This document shows, piece after piece, positions 18,627-26,855 of a stretch of DNA of 64,000 nt; position 1 is the first letter of the stretch, and every line of letters starts with the position of its first letter. Where the stretch lies: the NCBI GenBank assembly GCA_017999915.1, contig JAGNKX010000015.1:1-64000 (forward strand). Direction: 5' to 3'. A program made the translations under genes and the position numbers. This DNA comes from Spirochaetota bacterium. GTDB taxonomy: Bacteria > Spirochaetota > UBA4802 > UBA5550. Under the pieces are notes generated by a model. It made no database searches. It worked only from the letters and a program-made list of their open reading frames with translations, and was not told the origin of the DNA.

Positions 18627-19649
18627 TCAGCCCGCGGGCCACGATATCTCTCCCAGGGCCATGCGGCACAGGTCGGTGATAAATATCTTGGGCAGGCCGG
18701 CCTTGGCTGTCGGCTCCCGCAGCACGGCTTCGCACATGGGGCAGATGGTAATCAGCGCCTCGGCATGGCTGTCGATGGCGTCCCGGATATTGTCGTTTTG
18801 CATGGCCATGGCGAGTTCCCTGTTCACGAAAAGGGCGGGGCCCCCGCAGCAGAGGGCGTCCACGCCCTGGTATTTTCTTGATACGCGCTCCACGCCAATG
18901 AGCCCGAATATCTCGTCGAGCCAGGCGTCCTGCTGCGGCAGCCACCGGACGGCGCAGTTCGGCTGGTAGGCAACTCTCCTGTTCAGCCTTCTGATGTCGT
19001 CCCGGTTATTTTTAAGATAGTCGCGCATGTATTCGAACAGGTGCGTGTAGCGGTAGGGCACGTCGATACCGAGCTCCCTGGCCTTGATGTGCGCAAGGAT
19101 GTATCCCTCGTTATGGACGTAAACGATGTCTTTGCCCAGCTCCGCGAACGCGTCGATTACCTTCCGGCCGTATCGTTCCGCCAGGCTCTCGCCGCCCATG
19201 TGGGCCATGCCGACCAGGGATACATACTTTCTTCCCCTGACCACGGTCATGCCCTTGAACATCCTGCTGTCGAGGGTGCCTTCCGGGAACTGGTTGAACG
19301 TAAAGGAGTCGAATGAGAGGGCGGGCCTGCCCGGGTCGCCCTCGATCACCTGGAAGTCGCTGCTTCCTTTTTCAAACGTTCTTTTCACTGAATCGGTAAA
19401 GGCCTTGAAGCTCACGGCAATGGGGCTCCCGAACCTCTCCTGCATCCTGTAGATGAGGCTGGCAGGGTCGGCCCCGGTGGGGCAGTACTGGAAGCAGGCG
19501 TTGCAGGTGACGCAGGTATCCAGGATGCCGGCAGGTTTCCCTTCTTTAAGAAGCGTTATCTCGCTGACGGCCCGCTCCCTGTCGTAATCGACGTATCGGC
19601 ACTTCACCAGGCAATCGCCGCAGAGATCGCACTTCGATGCATCCCACAT
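18627..19649 (-). CDS. Fe-S oxidoreductase with CCG domain (HdrD/GlpC-like)
   Basis: 340 residues. The N terminus has two ferredoxin-type cluster motifs, CDLCGDCLVKC and CVTCNACFQYC, the second lacking the usual spacing of a full dicluster ferredoxin at its last cysteine (CP). The C-terminal part has CCG-type elements YQPNCAVRW, ALCCGGPALF and ICPMCEAV, as in HdrB/HdrD, GlpC and LutA. Such proteins carry electrons from flavin dehydrogenases to quinones or thiols. It lies 1.9 kb from glpD, so a GlpC-like electron-transfer role for glycerol-3-phosphate oxidation is possible but inferred. Confidence 0.8.
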   Translation of the reverse strand: MWDASKCDLCGDCLVKCRYVDYDRERAVSEITLLKEGKPAGILDTCVTCNACFQYCPTGADPASLIYRMQERFGSPIAVSFKAFTDSVKRTFEKGSSDFQVIEGDPGRPALSFDSFTFNQFPEGTLDSRMFKGMTVVRGRKYVSLVGMAHMGGESLAERYGRKVIDAFAELGKDIVYVHNEGYILAHIKARELGIDVPYRYTHLFEYMRDYLKNNRDDIRRLNRRVAYQPNCAVRWLPQQDAWLDEIFGLIGVERVSRKYQGVDALCCGGPALFVNRELAMAMQNDNIRDAIDSHAEALITICPMCEAVLREPTAKAGLPKIFITDLCRMALGEISWPAG

Positions 19650-19840
19650 TTTTTCACCTCCAGAGCCACAGGATTATAGTAGAGATAATATGAGATCATT
19701 CATTGAAAACGCAAGTTAAATTTGAAGTGGAATCGCATGTTCTCGTTGAGGCATGGGGTCGCCGCGTAATGTTCACCATATCTCCGCGTCTCAGCGCCAC
19801 CGCGAGAGATCATGGTTGTTCCGGATATTCGGTCACTGAA

Positions 19841-20494
19841 CTAGCGCTTTTTTTCAGATTGCCTTGAGAAGAGGCTCTTCACCGCGTCATCGACCATCCT
19901 GGCTATGACCTTTTCGAAATCTCCCACCTCCATGGTGACCCTGCTGTTATTGAGGGAAACGATGCCATGGAGAATGCTCCAGAGCTTCATCAGGTAGTAC
20001 AGCGCTTCCCGGGATTCTCCGCGGGATCGCCTCTTCGTGATCGTATCGATGGTCTGTTTTGTCATCGCGGCTATTGCGAGGGCCGTTCGGTTCTCGAAAT
20101 CGGCCAGCTTTTCATGCTTTGTGCCCCTGTAGTCGATGAACCGGGGAAGGTCGAGGTTGAAGAGGACGTTGTAATAATAGGGATTCCCGATGCCGAACCG
20201 CACATAGGCATGGGCCATGGCCTGCAGCCGCCGGGAAGGGTCACTGAACGGCGCCGCGGCCTCTTCCATGGACCGCCGCAGCATCTCGAAGCCCCTGGTG
20301 AGGATATGGAGATAGAGCTCGTCCTTGTCGGTGAAATAATTGTAAATGGTTTTGGCCGTCACGTCGAGCCTGCTCCCCAGCTTGCGCATGCTGAAATTGG
20401 CGAAGCCGGCCTCGTTGATAAGGGATATGGCTTCATTGATCATATCGTTTCGTATCTGTTCGATTTTTTCCGGCGTCGCCGCTGTCCTGGGCAT
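19841..20494 (-). CDS. TetR-family transcriptional regulator
   Basis: 217 residues from ATG 20494. The N terminus is a TetR helix-turn-helix (INEAGFANFSMRKLGSRLDV followed by TAKTIYNYFTDKDELY); the C-terminal domain is a typical variable ligand pocket with HxxW-like LWSILHGIVSL, as in TetR_C_33-type repressors. It is divergent from the kinase-glpD pair, and the shared region holds two palindromes containing GTTAC. It probably represses both directions. An upstream TTG (20527) would put the start inside one operator, so I prefer the ATG. Confidence 0.9.
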   Translation of the reverse strand: MPRTAATPEKIEQIRNDMINEAISLINEAGFANFSMRKLGSRLDVTAKTIYNYFTDKDELYLHILTRGFEMLRRSMEEAAAPFSDPSRRLQAMAHAYVRFGIGNPYYYNVLFNLDLPRFIDYRGTKHEKLADFENRTALAIAAMTKQTIDTITKRRSRGESREALYYLMKLWSILHGIVSLNNSRVTMEVGDFEKVIARMVDDAVKSLFSRQSEKKR

Positions 20495-20525
20495 TCTTTC
20501 GCTTCCCTGGGGATATTTAATCAAC

Positions 20526-20543
20526 AAATGTTACAGTAACATA
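20526..20543. promoter_or_regulatory. TetR operator next to the tetR gene
   Basis: ATGTTA-CAG-TAACAT at 20528-20542 is an inverted repeat sharing the GTTAC/GTAAC half-sites of the larger operator at 20599-20642. It lies about 35-50 bp before the tetR start, where it would overlap the tetR promoter. A TTGACT reading on the minus strand (complement near 20552-20557) may be its -35. Confidence 0.6.
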
Positions 20544-20577
20544 TGTTGAAAAAAAGTCAATATTTTCATCCGCCCTA

Positions 20578-20642
20578 TTGACTTTTTTTGCCGGTATTGG
20601 TATCTTAATAAAAGTAACAGATGTTACTTTTATTAAGATACC
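20578..20642 (+). promoter_or_regulatory. Promoter and 44-bp operator of the kinase-glpD operon
   Basis: -35 TTGACT (20578-20583), 17-bp spacer and -10 TATCTT (20601-20606). The -10 and start region lie within a perfect inverted repeat with 20-bp arms (20599-20618 and 20623-20642) around AGAT; its centre reads AAAGTAAC-AGAT-GTTACTTT. A repressor bound here would block the promoter. The 5' leader would itself fold as a hairpin. Confidence 0.75.
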
Positions 20643-20664
20643 GCGCCTGGAGGAGCTGAATTAC

Positions 20665-21501
20665 ATGGAAAAGCCAAAAACCCTCTCTCAACTTTCCGAA
20701 CCCATCGCCATAGGGCGTTCCGCAGAGATTTATCCCTGGCAGCCCGGGAAAGTGATAAAGCTTTTTTTCGCCGGTTTCTCTCCCTCGGAGATTGAGAGTG
20801 AATTCCAAAATACCTGCGAGGCGGACAGACGGGGCGTATGCGGCATGAGGTGCTACGAAAAGGTGCCCATTGAGAACCGCGTCGGCATAGTCCTCGACAG
20901 GGTGGAAGGCGTATCCCTTACCAGGTTATCTGAAAAGAGCCTGCCTGCCTTTTTTTCCCTGCCCCGGAAGCTGGCGGAGCTCCATGCCGGGCTACACGGG
21001 AAAAAGAGCGAGTCCCTGAAAGAGATCAGGTCCTTTGCGAAGTCTATGCTTGACCTCAAACCCCTCGACTTCCTCGGTGAAGAGGAAAAGGGGAGGGCCG
21101 GCGCGCTCATTGACGCCCTCCCGGGCGGTTCGGCCATCCTTCACATGGACTTTCATCCGGAAAATGTCCTCGTGCAGGGAGATTCATACGTCATTATCGA
21201 CTGGATGACCGCGGCGCGGGGAAATCCCGCCGCCGATGTGGCGTACACCTATTTTCTCATGCACGACGCGGAGCTGTGGCCGGGAACCCCGAAGCTGAAA
21301 TTGATCTTCTATAATATTGTCCGTAACTATATACTCCGCGGCTATCTGAAAGAGTATAGAAAAATGACAGGCATGACCATGGAGGAGATTAACGCGTGGA
21401 GGCTCTCCATATTGCTGCTGCGCCTGGGACTGTGGGACATTGACAGCGAGCGGGACAGGCTCAGGACGGAAATCCGCGCTATCATATCGAGGATAGGATG
21501 A
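20665..21501 (+). CDS. APH-family kinase coupled to glpD
   Basis: 278 residues from ATG 20665, preceded by GGAGGAG. It has the aminoglycoside-phosphotransferase fold: nucleotide-binding region AIGRSAEIYPWQPGKVIKLF, catalytic loop ILHMDFHPENVLV and metal-binding DWMTAARGNPAADVAY. Such kinases phosphorylate small hydroxyl compounds, sugars or choline. Its stop overlaps the glpD start (ATGA), so the two proteins are probably made together and under the same TetR control. The substrate is unknown; a glycerol-type polyol or lipid head-group compound is suggested only by the neighbour. Confidence 0.8.
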   Translation: MEKPKTLSQLSEPIAIGRSAEIYPWQPGKVIKLFFAGFSPSEIESEFQNTCEADRRGVCGMRCYEKVPIENRVGIVLDRVEGVSLTRLSEKSLPAFFSLPRKLAELHAGLHGKKSESLKEIRSFAKSMLDLKPLDFLGEEEKGRAGALIDALPGGSAILHMDFHPENVLVQGDSYVIIDWMTAARGNPAADVAYTYFLMHDAELWPGTPKLKLIFYNIVRNYILRGYLKEYRKMTGMTMEEINAWRLSILLLRLGLWDIDSERDRLRTEIRAIISRIG

Positions 21502-23120
21502 TGAACACTATTACATTGAACAGATTCACGGAACATCATAAAGATGAGGCCTTTGACTGCCTCATCATGGGAGGCGGCATCACCGGGGCGACCCTGGCCT
21601 ACGAAGCGGCAAGCCGGGGGTACTCGGTGGCCCTCGTGGAAAAAGACGATTTCGGAGGGGCCACCTCGGCCGCCACGGGCAAGCTCATCCATGGCGGGCT
21701 CCGCTACCTGCAGCAGCTTGAGGTGGGACTTGTTCGGGAGTCCCTGAAGGAACGGCGCATCCTTTCCAACATTGCCCCCAACCTGGTGTACCCTTTTCCC
21801 ATCATATTGCCAAACGCCGGCCTGGTCGTAAAGGCGGGGCTTTTCGTCTACGACCTTCTCTCGTTCGACCGGAACCGGGTATGGGACCGGAGCAAGCGCA
21901 TGCCGGGATTCCGGTCCATGTCGCGGGACGAGGCGATCGCTAACATGCCTGAAAGCGGCGAAAAGGAGATTAAAAGCGCGGTGCTGTATTATGATTGCCT
22001 CTGCCTGAGCCCGGAGAGGCTGACCCTCGCCTTCATCAAGTCCGCGGCGTCCCATGGGGCGAAAATCGCCAACTACGCAGAAATAAAGGAGCTGATGATC
22101 GAGAATGATACCGTCGTCGGGGCCGTGGTTCTGGATAGGATCACGGGCAAAACCATGAAGCTGAAGGCCTCTGTCACGGTGAACGCCACCGGTCCCTGGA
22201 CCCAGCAGCTCCTGAACGGGAACAGTAAAACAAAAACGCCATTGCCCAAAATGCGCTCCGAAGGCATCTACCTGGTGACGCGGAAGCTGACGGACACCAT
22301 GGTCCTCTACGTGGGAGATCACGGGCACTTCAGCTTCGCTCCCTGGCGAAACCACAGCCTGATCGGTCCCACGGAAACGCCCTATTACGGGAGCGTTGAC
22401 GACTGGAAGGTGAGCGGGGAAAGCGTGGAGAAATTCCTTGACGTGATAAACAGTGCGGCCGCCCTGAAGAAGCCGCTCACGAAGAACGATGTGCTCTTTT
22501 CCTACGGGGGGCTCCGTCCCCTGGCAGAGACAGAGACAGACGACACCTATAACGCGTCGCGGCGCTCCGAGATGCACGACCATGAAAAGGATGGCATTCA
22601 CGGCCTCATATCCGCGGCGGGCGGCAAATACACGACCAGCCGGGAATTTGCCCGGCAGATTTTCGCGCTGGCGGCTAAAAAGGCGAAAAAATCCGCTAAG
22701 CCCAGCCTATCCCACCGGGAATATCTCTACGGGTGCGATATCCCCAGCATCGAGGAGTTTATTTCCGGCGAGAAACAGGCCCGGGGGGAATTCGGGGAGA
22801 ATACCATTGATTTCCTCATACGCCATTACGGCAGGGATTACGAGGCTGTTCTGGATATCGCGCGGTCTGCAGGGGATTTGGCCAGGTCTGTCAACGAGGA
22901 TGGCGAGATCATGGCCCAGGCGGCATTCGCCATCAGGAACGAAATGGCGAAAACGCTGAAGGATATCTTTTTCCGCCGCACCGGAATGGGATGCCTGGGG
23001 GATCCCGGAGGCGCGGTGATCGAGGCGGTTTCCGGGATCGCCGCCGCGGAGCTGGGATGGTCCGAAGAAAAGAGGACTGCGGAAGTGGAGTCCCTGAAAC
23101 GGGCCTTTATTGTGCCCTGA
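21498..23120 (+). CDS. glpD: FAD-dependent glycerol-3-phosphate dehydrogenase
   Basis: 540 residues. Rossmann FAD motif near the N terminus (CLIMGGGITGATLAYEAASR ... VEKDDF), then the GlpD signature ATSAATGKLIHGGLRYLQ, a DAO core with TVNATGPWTQ and SYGGLRPL, and a C-terminal alpha-helical domain (TIDFLIRHYG, IRNEMAKTLKDIFFRRTGMG). GlpD oxidises sn-glycerol-3-phosphate to DHAP at the membrane and passes electrons to quinone. It overlaps the kinase gene by four bases. No glpK or glpF is nearby. Confidence 0.9.
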   Translation: MMNTITLNRFTEHHKDEAFDCLIMGGGITGATLAYEAASRGYSVALVEKDDFGGATSAATGKLIHGGLRYLQQLEVGLVRESLKERRILSNIAPNLVYPFPIILPNAGLVVKAGLFVYDLLSFDRNRVWDRSKRMPGFRSMSRDEAIANMPESGEKEIKSAVLYYDCLCLSPERLTLAFIKSAASHGAKIANYAEIKELMIENDTVVGAVVLDRITGKTMKLKASVTVNATGPWTQQLLNGNSKTKTPLPKMRSEGIYLVTRKLTDTMVLYVGDHGHFSFAPWRNHSLIGPTETPYYGSVDDWKVSGESVEKFLDVINSAAALKKPLTKNDVLFSYGGLRPLAETETDDTYNASRRSEMHDHEKDGIHGLISAAGGKYTTSREFARQIFALAAKKAKKSAKPSLSHREYLYGCDIPSIEEFISGEKQARGEFGENTIDFLIRHYGRDYEAVLDIARSAGDLARSVNEDGEIMAQAAFAIRNEMAKTLKDIFFRRTGMGCLGDPGGAVIEAVSGIAAAELGWSEEKRTAEVESLKRAFIVP

Positions 23121-23188
23121 GGGTGATGATAATTTTCAGTGCTTATAAGTAAAAAAGGATTGATTGTTTTACAATGCCTGAATTCGTA

Positions 23189-23568
23189 ATTATTTGAGTC
23201 AGGCGTTTTTATTATTAAATATGATATAAGCGAATTTGACATCTCATTTTTTACTAGTTTCGTATGTTAGTTTTTGATAATCGGTTATTTTGCTGCGGAA
23301 GGTCCATCTGCTGCCAACTGGAGGTTGGCAGTGCCGACGTTGATAGGATGTCAAAAACACGTCGGCGACCATCCTCGCTTTACGCAAAAGCAGAGCCTAT
23401 TCGCGACCTCCTGTCGCGGCTCTGCACTCGATCATCCTGATCAGCGCACCATGTTTTGCTCGTTTTTGAGCTGAACAATGCAATATAACACTTATCAGGT
23501 CGAAAAAATGAGATATCAAATTCGTTGTAATTTTTTCATATTATAAAACGCCTGACTCGAGTAATTAT
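23189..23568. mobile_element. MITE-like element with about 65-bp inverted ends
   Basis: The left end (about 23189-23256) and the complement of the right end (about 23503-23568) share GAGTCAGGCGTTTT and GAATTTGA-ATCTCATTTTTT with a diverged middle. The 245-bp interior contains no gene but a row of hairpins: TGCCAAC/GGTTGGCA, GCCGACGT/ACGTCGGC and a long one, GCAGAGCC ... CGCGAC-ctcct-GTCGCG-GCTCTGC. The last hairpin and its right flank reappear inverted in the element at 31229-31447. This fills the gap between glpD and the patatin gene. Confidence 0.7.
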
Positions 23569-23614
23569 TTCATGTAAGGGGTTTTTGGGGGATACAATTT
23601 CTCAGGTAACGACA

Positions 23615-24517
23615 ATGCCAGCGAATTCAGGAAAAAAAACCGGGTATAAAAAGACTGATAAATCAAGGAATGCAAAACAATCGTCCTTCGACGCGGTTGT
23701 TTTCGCCGGGGGAGGGACCCGATGCCTCTGGCAGGTGGGTTTCCTCGAGATTGCGGCGCCTGAGCTCAATATAAAGCCAACGGTAGTGGCCGGTGTCAGC
23801 GCCGGAGCGGCAATGGCCTGCATGGTCTATGCGGGAAAGGCCACGGAATGCCTGGAATATTTTAAGGAAATAACCGGGAACAATGAAAAGAATTTTTATC
23901 CGCGCAATCTCTTCACCGGCAAACCTTCATTCCCCCATTATGATATGTACAGGGATACGGTCCTGAGGTTCATGGATGAGCAGGCCCTGAAAAAATTGAA
24001 GAATGACCATGATATAAAAATCCTCCTGGCAAGGCCCCCGAAGTGGCTCGGGCCGAGGTCCGCGACCTTTGTCGGATTTATGACATATTCAATAGAAAAG
24101 AAGATCGTTTTTCCGGTGCATTCATCGTGGTCCATGAAGCTCGGATTCATTCCGGAGGTTGTATCGGTAAGCGAATGTAAAACGCCCGATGACCTGGCGG
24201 ACCTTATTCTCCAGTCTTCCTGCACACCTCCCTTCGTGCCGATCATGTTCAGAAACGGCGGGACGGTCCTTGACGGCGGCCTTGTGGACAATGTGCCGAT
24301 CATGGCCCTCCGGGATTTCCAGGGAGAAGCGCTGCTCATGCTCACAAGGCAGTACGCCCCGGAAAAAATAATCAATATCCCGGGCCGCACCTATGTCCAG
24401 CCTTCGGAGCCGATACCCATTACGAAATGGGACTATACCTCTCCGGAGGGACTGCAGACGACCTATGACCTGGGCAGGCGCGACGGGGAGGTGTTCATTA
24501 AAGAATGGCGCCGGTAA
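23615..24517 (+). CDS. Patatin-like phospholipase
   Basis: 300 residues. It has the patatin triad elements: oxyanion loop GGGTRCLW, nucleophile elbow GVSAG with Ser62, and DGG with Asp220. Such enzymes are Ser-Asp lipid acyl hydrolases that act on phospholipids. No signal peptide is evident; a basic, polar N-terminal tail of about 25 residues precedes the domain. I use the ATG at 23615 rather than a TTG at 23585. It follows the MITE-like element directly, so its promoter may lie in or near that element. Confidence 0.85.
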   Translation: MPANSGKKTGYKKTDKSRNAKQSSFDAVVFAGGGTRCLWQVGFLEIAAPELNIKPTVVAGVSAGAAMACMVYAGKATECLEYFKEITGNNEKNFYPRNLFTGKPSFPHYDMYRDTVLRFMDEQALKKLKNDHDIKILLARPPKWLGPRSATFVGFMTYSIEKKIVFPVHSSWSMKLGFIPEVVSVSECKTPDDLADLILQSSCTPPFVPIMFRNGGTVLDGGLVDNVPIMALRDFQGEALLMLTRQYAPEKIINIPGRTYVQPSEPIPITKWDYTSPEGLQTTYDLGRRDGEVFIKEWRR

Positions 24518-24630
24518 CATCCAGGAATTTTCTACGCCGGTTCCGGAAGCCGGCAGGCAATACTCGTCGAAATCCGCCGGGAGCCGACGCTCCAACCATG
24601 AAGCGCGGAGGATCAATTACATTTATGCAG

Positions 24631-25764
24631 TCAGCTTCGTGAGAAAAATCTCTTCAATTTAACTTTAACGCCCATCAGTACCACAGGCGGCAGCATGTTC
24701 ATGACCAGCTTGACGTAATTCGGGGCGGGAGGACGATATGACGCGTTTTCCTCCAGGCCGATGGCCCTCCGATTGCACGAAGCGATACAATTGCCGCACC
24801 CGACGCAGAGCGCGCGGTCATAACGATGCAGTCTGTTTTCAAGGGAGTGCGCGCCGGTGTTGCAGACGGCGACGCACCTTCCGCAGTTATTACACAATTG
24901 CCTGTCAACGACAGCGACCGCGCACGGCGGCGCCACCAGGTACCGGCTGAAACTGTTATGGATCTTCAGTGCGCGGCAGCAGCAGTCGCAGCAGGTGCAG
25001 ATGGCCGTTGGAAAATGCGGGAGGACATTGGAAGTGAAAAAAACCAGGTTCTTCGATCTTCTCTCGGCGACGATATCGATCATCTCTTCCTTCATGACAA
25101 TGCGGCCGTTCCCCTCCTTTGCAATGCCCAGAGAGTAGTCGCCGAAGGTGAGGCATCCTTCATCCGCCGATGCCCGTTTGCATTCATGGCCGGTCAGGCG
25201 CATCGAGTGTCTGCAGGGGCAGGCGTGGAAAACCGCGAAATGACGGTGTGCATCGATCATTTCCGACACGAGGTCGCTGTCGGCGATGACGCTCCCCCCA
25301 TGCGCTTCCTGCCGTACGGGTATATTCCGTATGGCGTTGACCGGCCTGCTGAAATAGTCCCGCAGATAGCCTGAATCGACCAGGCCGTTGATATGCTCCG
25401 CGTATGCGGCATGCCACTCGCCGCCTTCACCGGTCCTTAAAATATGCTCGAACGTGCCGGGTATCAGAGGATAGAGCATGTATCTGCCGGCTATGGTGAT
25501 GATTATTCTTTTACTGGTCATTCCTTCAAGGAGCGGGATGATCGCGCGGGGATGAATGCCAGATTTCCGCGCGATTCGCGACGCGCTTTTCGGATACATG
25601 AATGACAGGTGCCTGCAGACACGTGCTTCTTCCAGGGTAAACAGGTGGGAGATCATTGCGACCAGTTTATCGCTCATCGGCGGTCCCATGATGCTTACCG
25701 AGCTGAACATCCTGGCCAGATCGATAAAGAAGGGATGGACGTTGTATTTTGATGTTTTTTTCAT
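24631..25764 (-). CDS. 4Fe-4S dicluster protein with winged-helix-like N terminus
   Basis: 377 residues. The first 120 look like a winged-helix or similar small helical domain (EEARVCRHLSFMYPKSASRI, ARKSGIHPRAIIPLLEGMTS). The middle holds many cysteines: CPCRHSM, then CTCCDCCCRAL. The C-terminal third has two standard ferredoxin motifs, CNNCGRCVAVC and CVGCGNCIASC, and a final hydrophobic stretch (LVMNMLPPVVLMGVKVK). The layout resembles Fe-S proteins annotated only as 4Fe-4S binding; a redox or sensory role is possible. It converges with the patatin gene. Confidence 0.75.
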   Translation of the reverse strand: MKKTSKYNVHPFFIDLARMFSSVSIMGPPMSDKLVAMISHLFTLEEARVCRHLSFMYPKSASRIARKSGIHPRAIIPLLEGMTSKRIIITIAGRYMLYPLIPGTFEHILRTGEGGEWHAAYAEHINGLVDSGYLRDYFSRPVNAIRNIPVRQEAHGGSVIADSDLVSEMIDAHRHFAVFHACPCRHSMRLTGHECKRASADEGCLTFGDYSLGIAKEGNGRIVMKEEMIDIVAERRSKNLVFFTSNVLPHFPTAICTCCDCCCRALKIHNSFSRYLVAPPCAVAVVDRQLCNNCGRCVAVCNTGAHSLENRLHRYDRALCVGCGNCIASCNRRAIGLEENASYRPPAPNYVKLVMNMLPPVVLMGVKVKLKRFFSRS

Positions 25765-26033
25765 GGCGGTGCGTGGTGCCGATTCACCTGTAGATGATGA
25801 GCAACGTTGGATAATTAAGCAACTATATTTTGGAGTTTATTAATGCCTTGAGAATATAGGACTATTAAAGCATCCGCATTTCTAAAGGGGCTTAGTGATA
25901 AAGGGGTAGAATTCATTCGATTAAATGGTCTCTACTGAATGCTCGAAATATGATTGACACGGATTTGACGAACGCAATCATTTTTAATAATTTAGACCGA
26001 TTTGCATTGATCGCACCAAGGAGGATGAAAATT

Positions 26034-26696
26034 ATGTGTTTCTCAGCAAGCGCCAGTTTTACGGCGGGCGCGGTACTAACTGTTGCCGGAGTCGCAACAA
26101 CTAAAGAGGTACATAAACCCTCGCAAAGGTTATTTGCAAGTATTCCCTTTCTTTTTGCAATTCAGCAGTTTGCCGAAGGATTCGTATGGATCGCATTTAC
26201 GCAGCCCGATACTTTCATTAGTTTAAAAATCAGCACCTATGCCTTTCTTTTATTTTCTGATATTGTTTGGCCGATAATGATCCCTTTATCAATATCCCTG
26301 ATGGAAGAGAACAGAAAAAGGAAAACAATTTTGCGCATAGTGGTGGCATTGGGTGCACTCCTGGCGTTGTATTACTCGTGTTGCTTATTGATTTTCCCTG
26401 TTAATCCCCAGCTCGTTGACTGCCACATAAACTATGACGGTACGTTCCCCAAAATGTTCGAGATACCGGCATTTCTCATTTATGTGACGGTTACCATCGT
26501 ACCATTGTTTGTTTCAAGTATAAATAGAATTCGCTGGCTAGGAGTATGCATGTTCCTGGCCTGCGTGGTGTCAGTGGTCTTTTATATACAGGTTGTCACT
26601 TCAGTCTGGTGCTTTTTCGCCGCGATATTAAGCGGGATGATCTTCTGGATTCTACGGGGGAACAGACCGGCTTCTATACGGGAGGCTGATGCATAA
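26034..26696 (+). CDS. DUF6629-like integral membrane protein
   Basis: 220 residues, seven or so hydrophobic segments. It begins MCFSASASFTAGAVL, with AGG near the start, and continues IPFLFAIQQFAEGFVW; this opening (Met-Cys-Phe-Ser-Ala) and the QQ-x-x-EG motif match the DUF6629 family as I know it. Function is unknown. AAGGAGG lies nine bases before ATG 26034 and abuts the ATG at 26025, so 26034 is the better start. The base composition here is more AT-rich than in surrounding genes, possibly a recent acquisition. Confidence 0.7.
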   Translation: MCFSASASFTAGAVLTVAGVATTKEVHKPSQRLFASIPFLFAIQQFAEGFVWIAFTQPDTFISLKISTYAFLLFSDIVWPIMIPLSISLMEENRKRKTILRIVVALGALLALYYSCCLLIFPVNPQLVDCHINYDGTFPKMFEIPAFLIYVTVTIVPLFVSSINRIRWLGVCMFLACVVSVVFYIQVVTSVWCFFAAILSGMIFWILRGNRPASIREADA

Positions 26697-26722
26697 AAAT
26701 TCTGCGATACATTCATAAGTCT

Positions 26723-26765
26723 GAATGCCCGAGGACCGCGGTTGCGTGAGGGACCCGAAGGCATT
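26723..26765. repeat. Possible hairpin repeat
   Basis: AATGCC (26723-26728) pairs with GGCATT (26760-26765), with CGAGGACC and GGGACCCG inside that can extend an imperfect stem. It lies between two plus-strand genes and could be a weak terminator or a REP unit. No second copy was seen in the window. Confidence 0.3.
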
Positions 26766-26855
26766 TTCGGCAATTCTTAAAGGGGAGAGGATGACACCGC
26801 GGCTAAATTAATACTCTTCTTGACATCTTTCCTCGGTCCGGGATTTTATAACGTT

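Noticed and set aside
18627-23120. Complete glpABC-type operon
   Set aside because: The Fe-S gene is on the opposite strand and 1.9 kb away from glpD with a TetR gene between, so only a functional link can be suggested.
23390-23451. Possible CRISPR repeat unit
   Set aside because: The hairpin appears only once here, with one inverted copy 8 kb away, and there is no regular spacing or cas gene.
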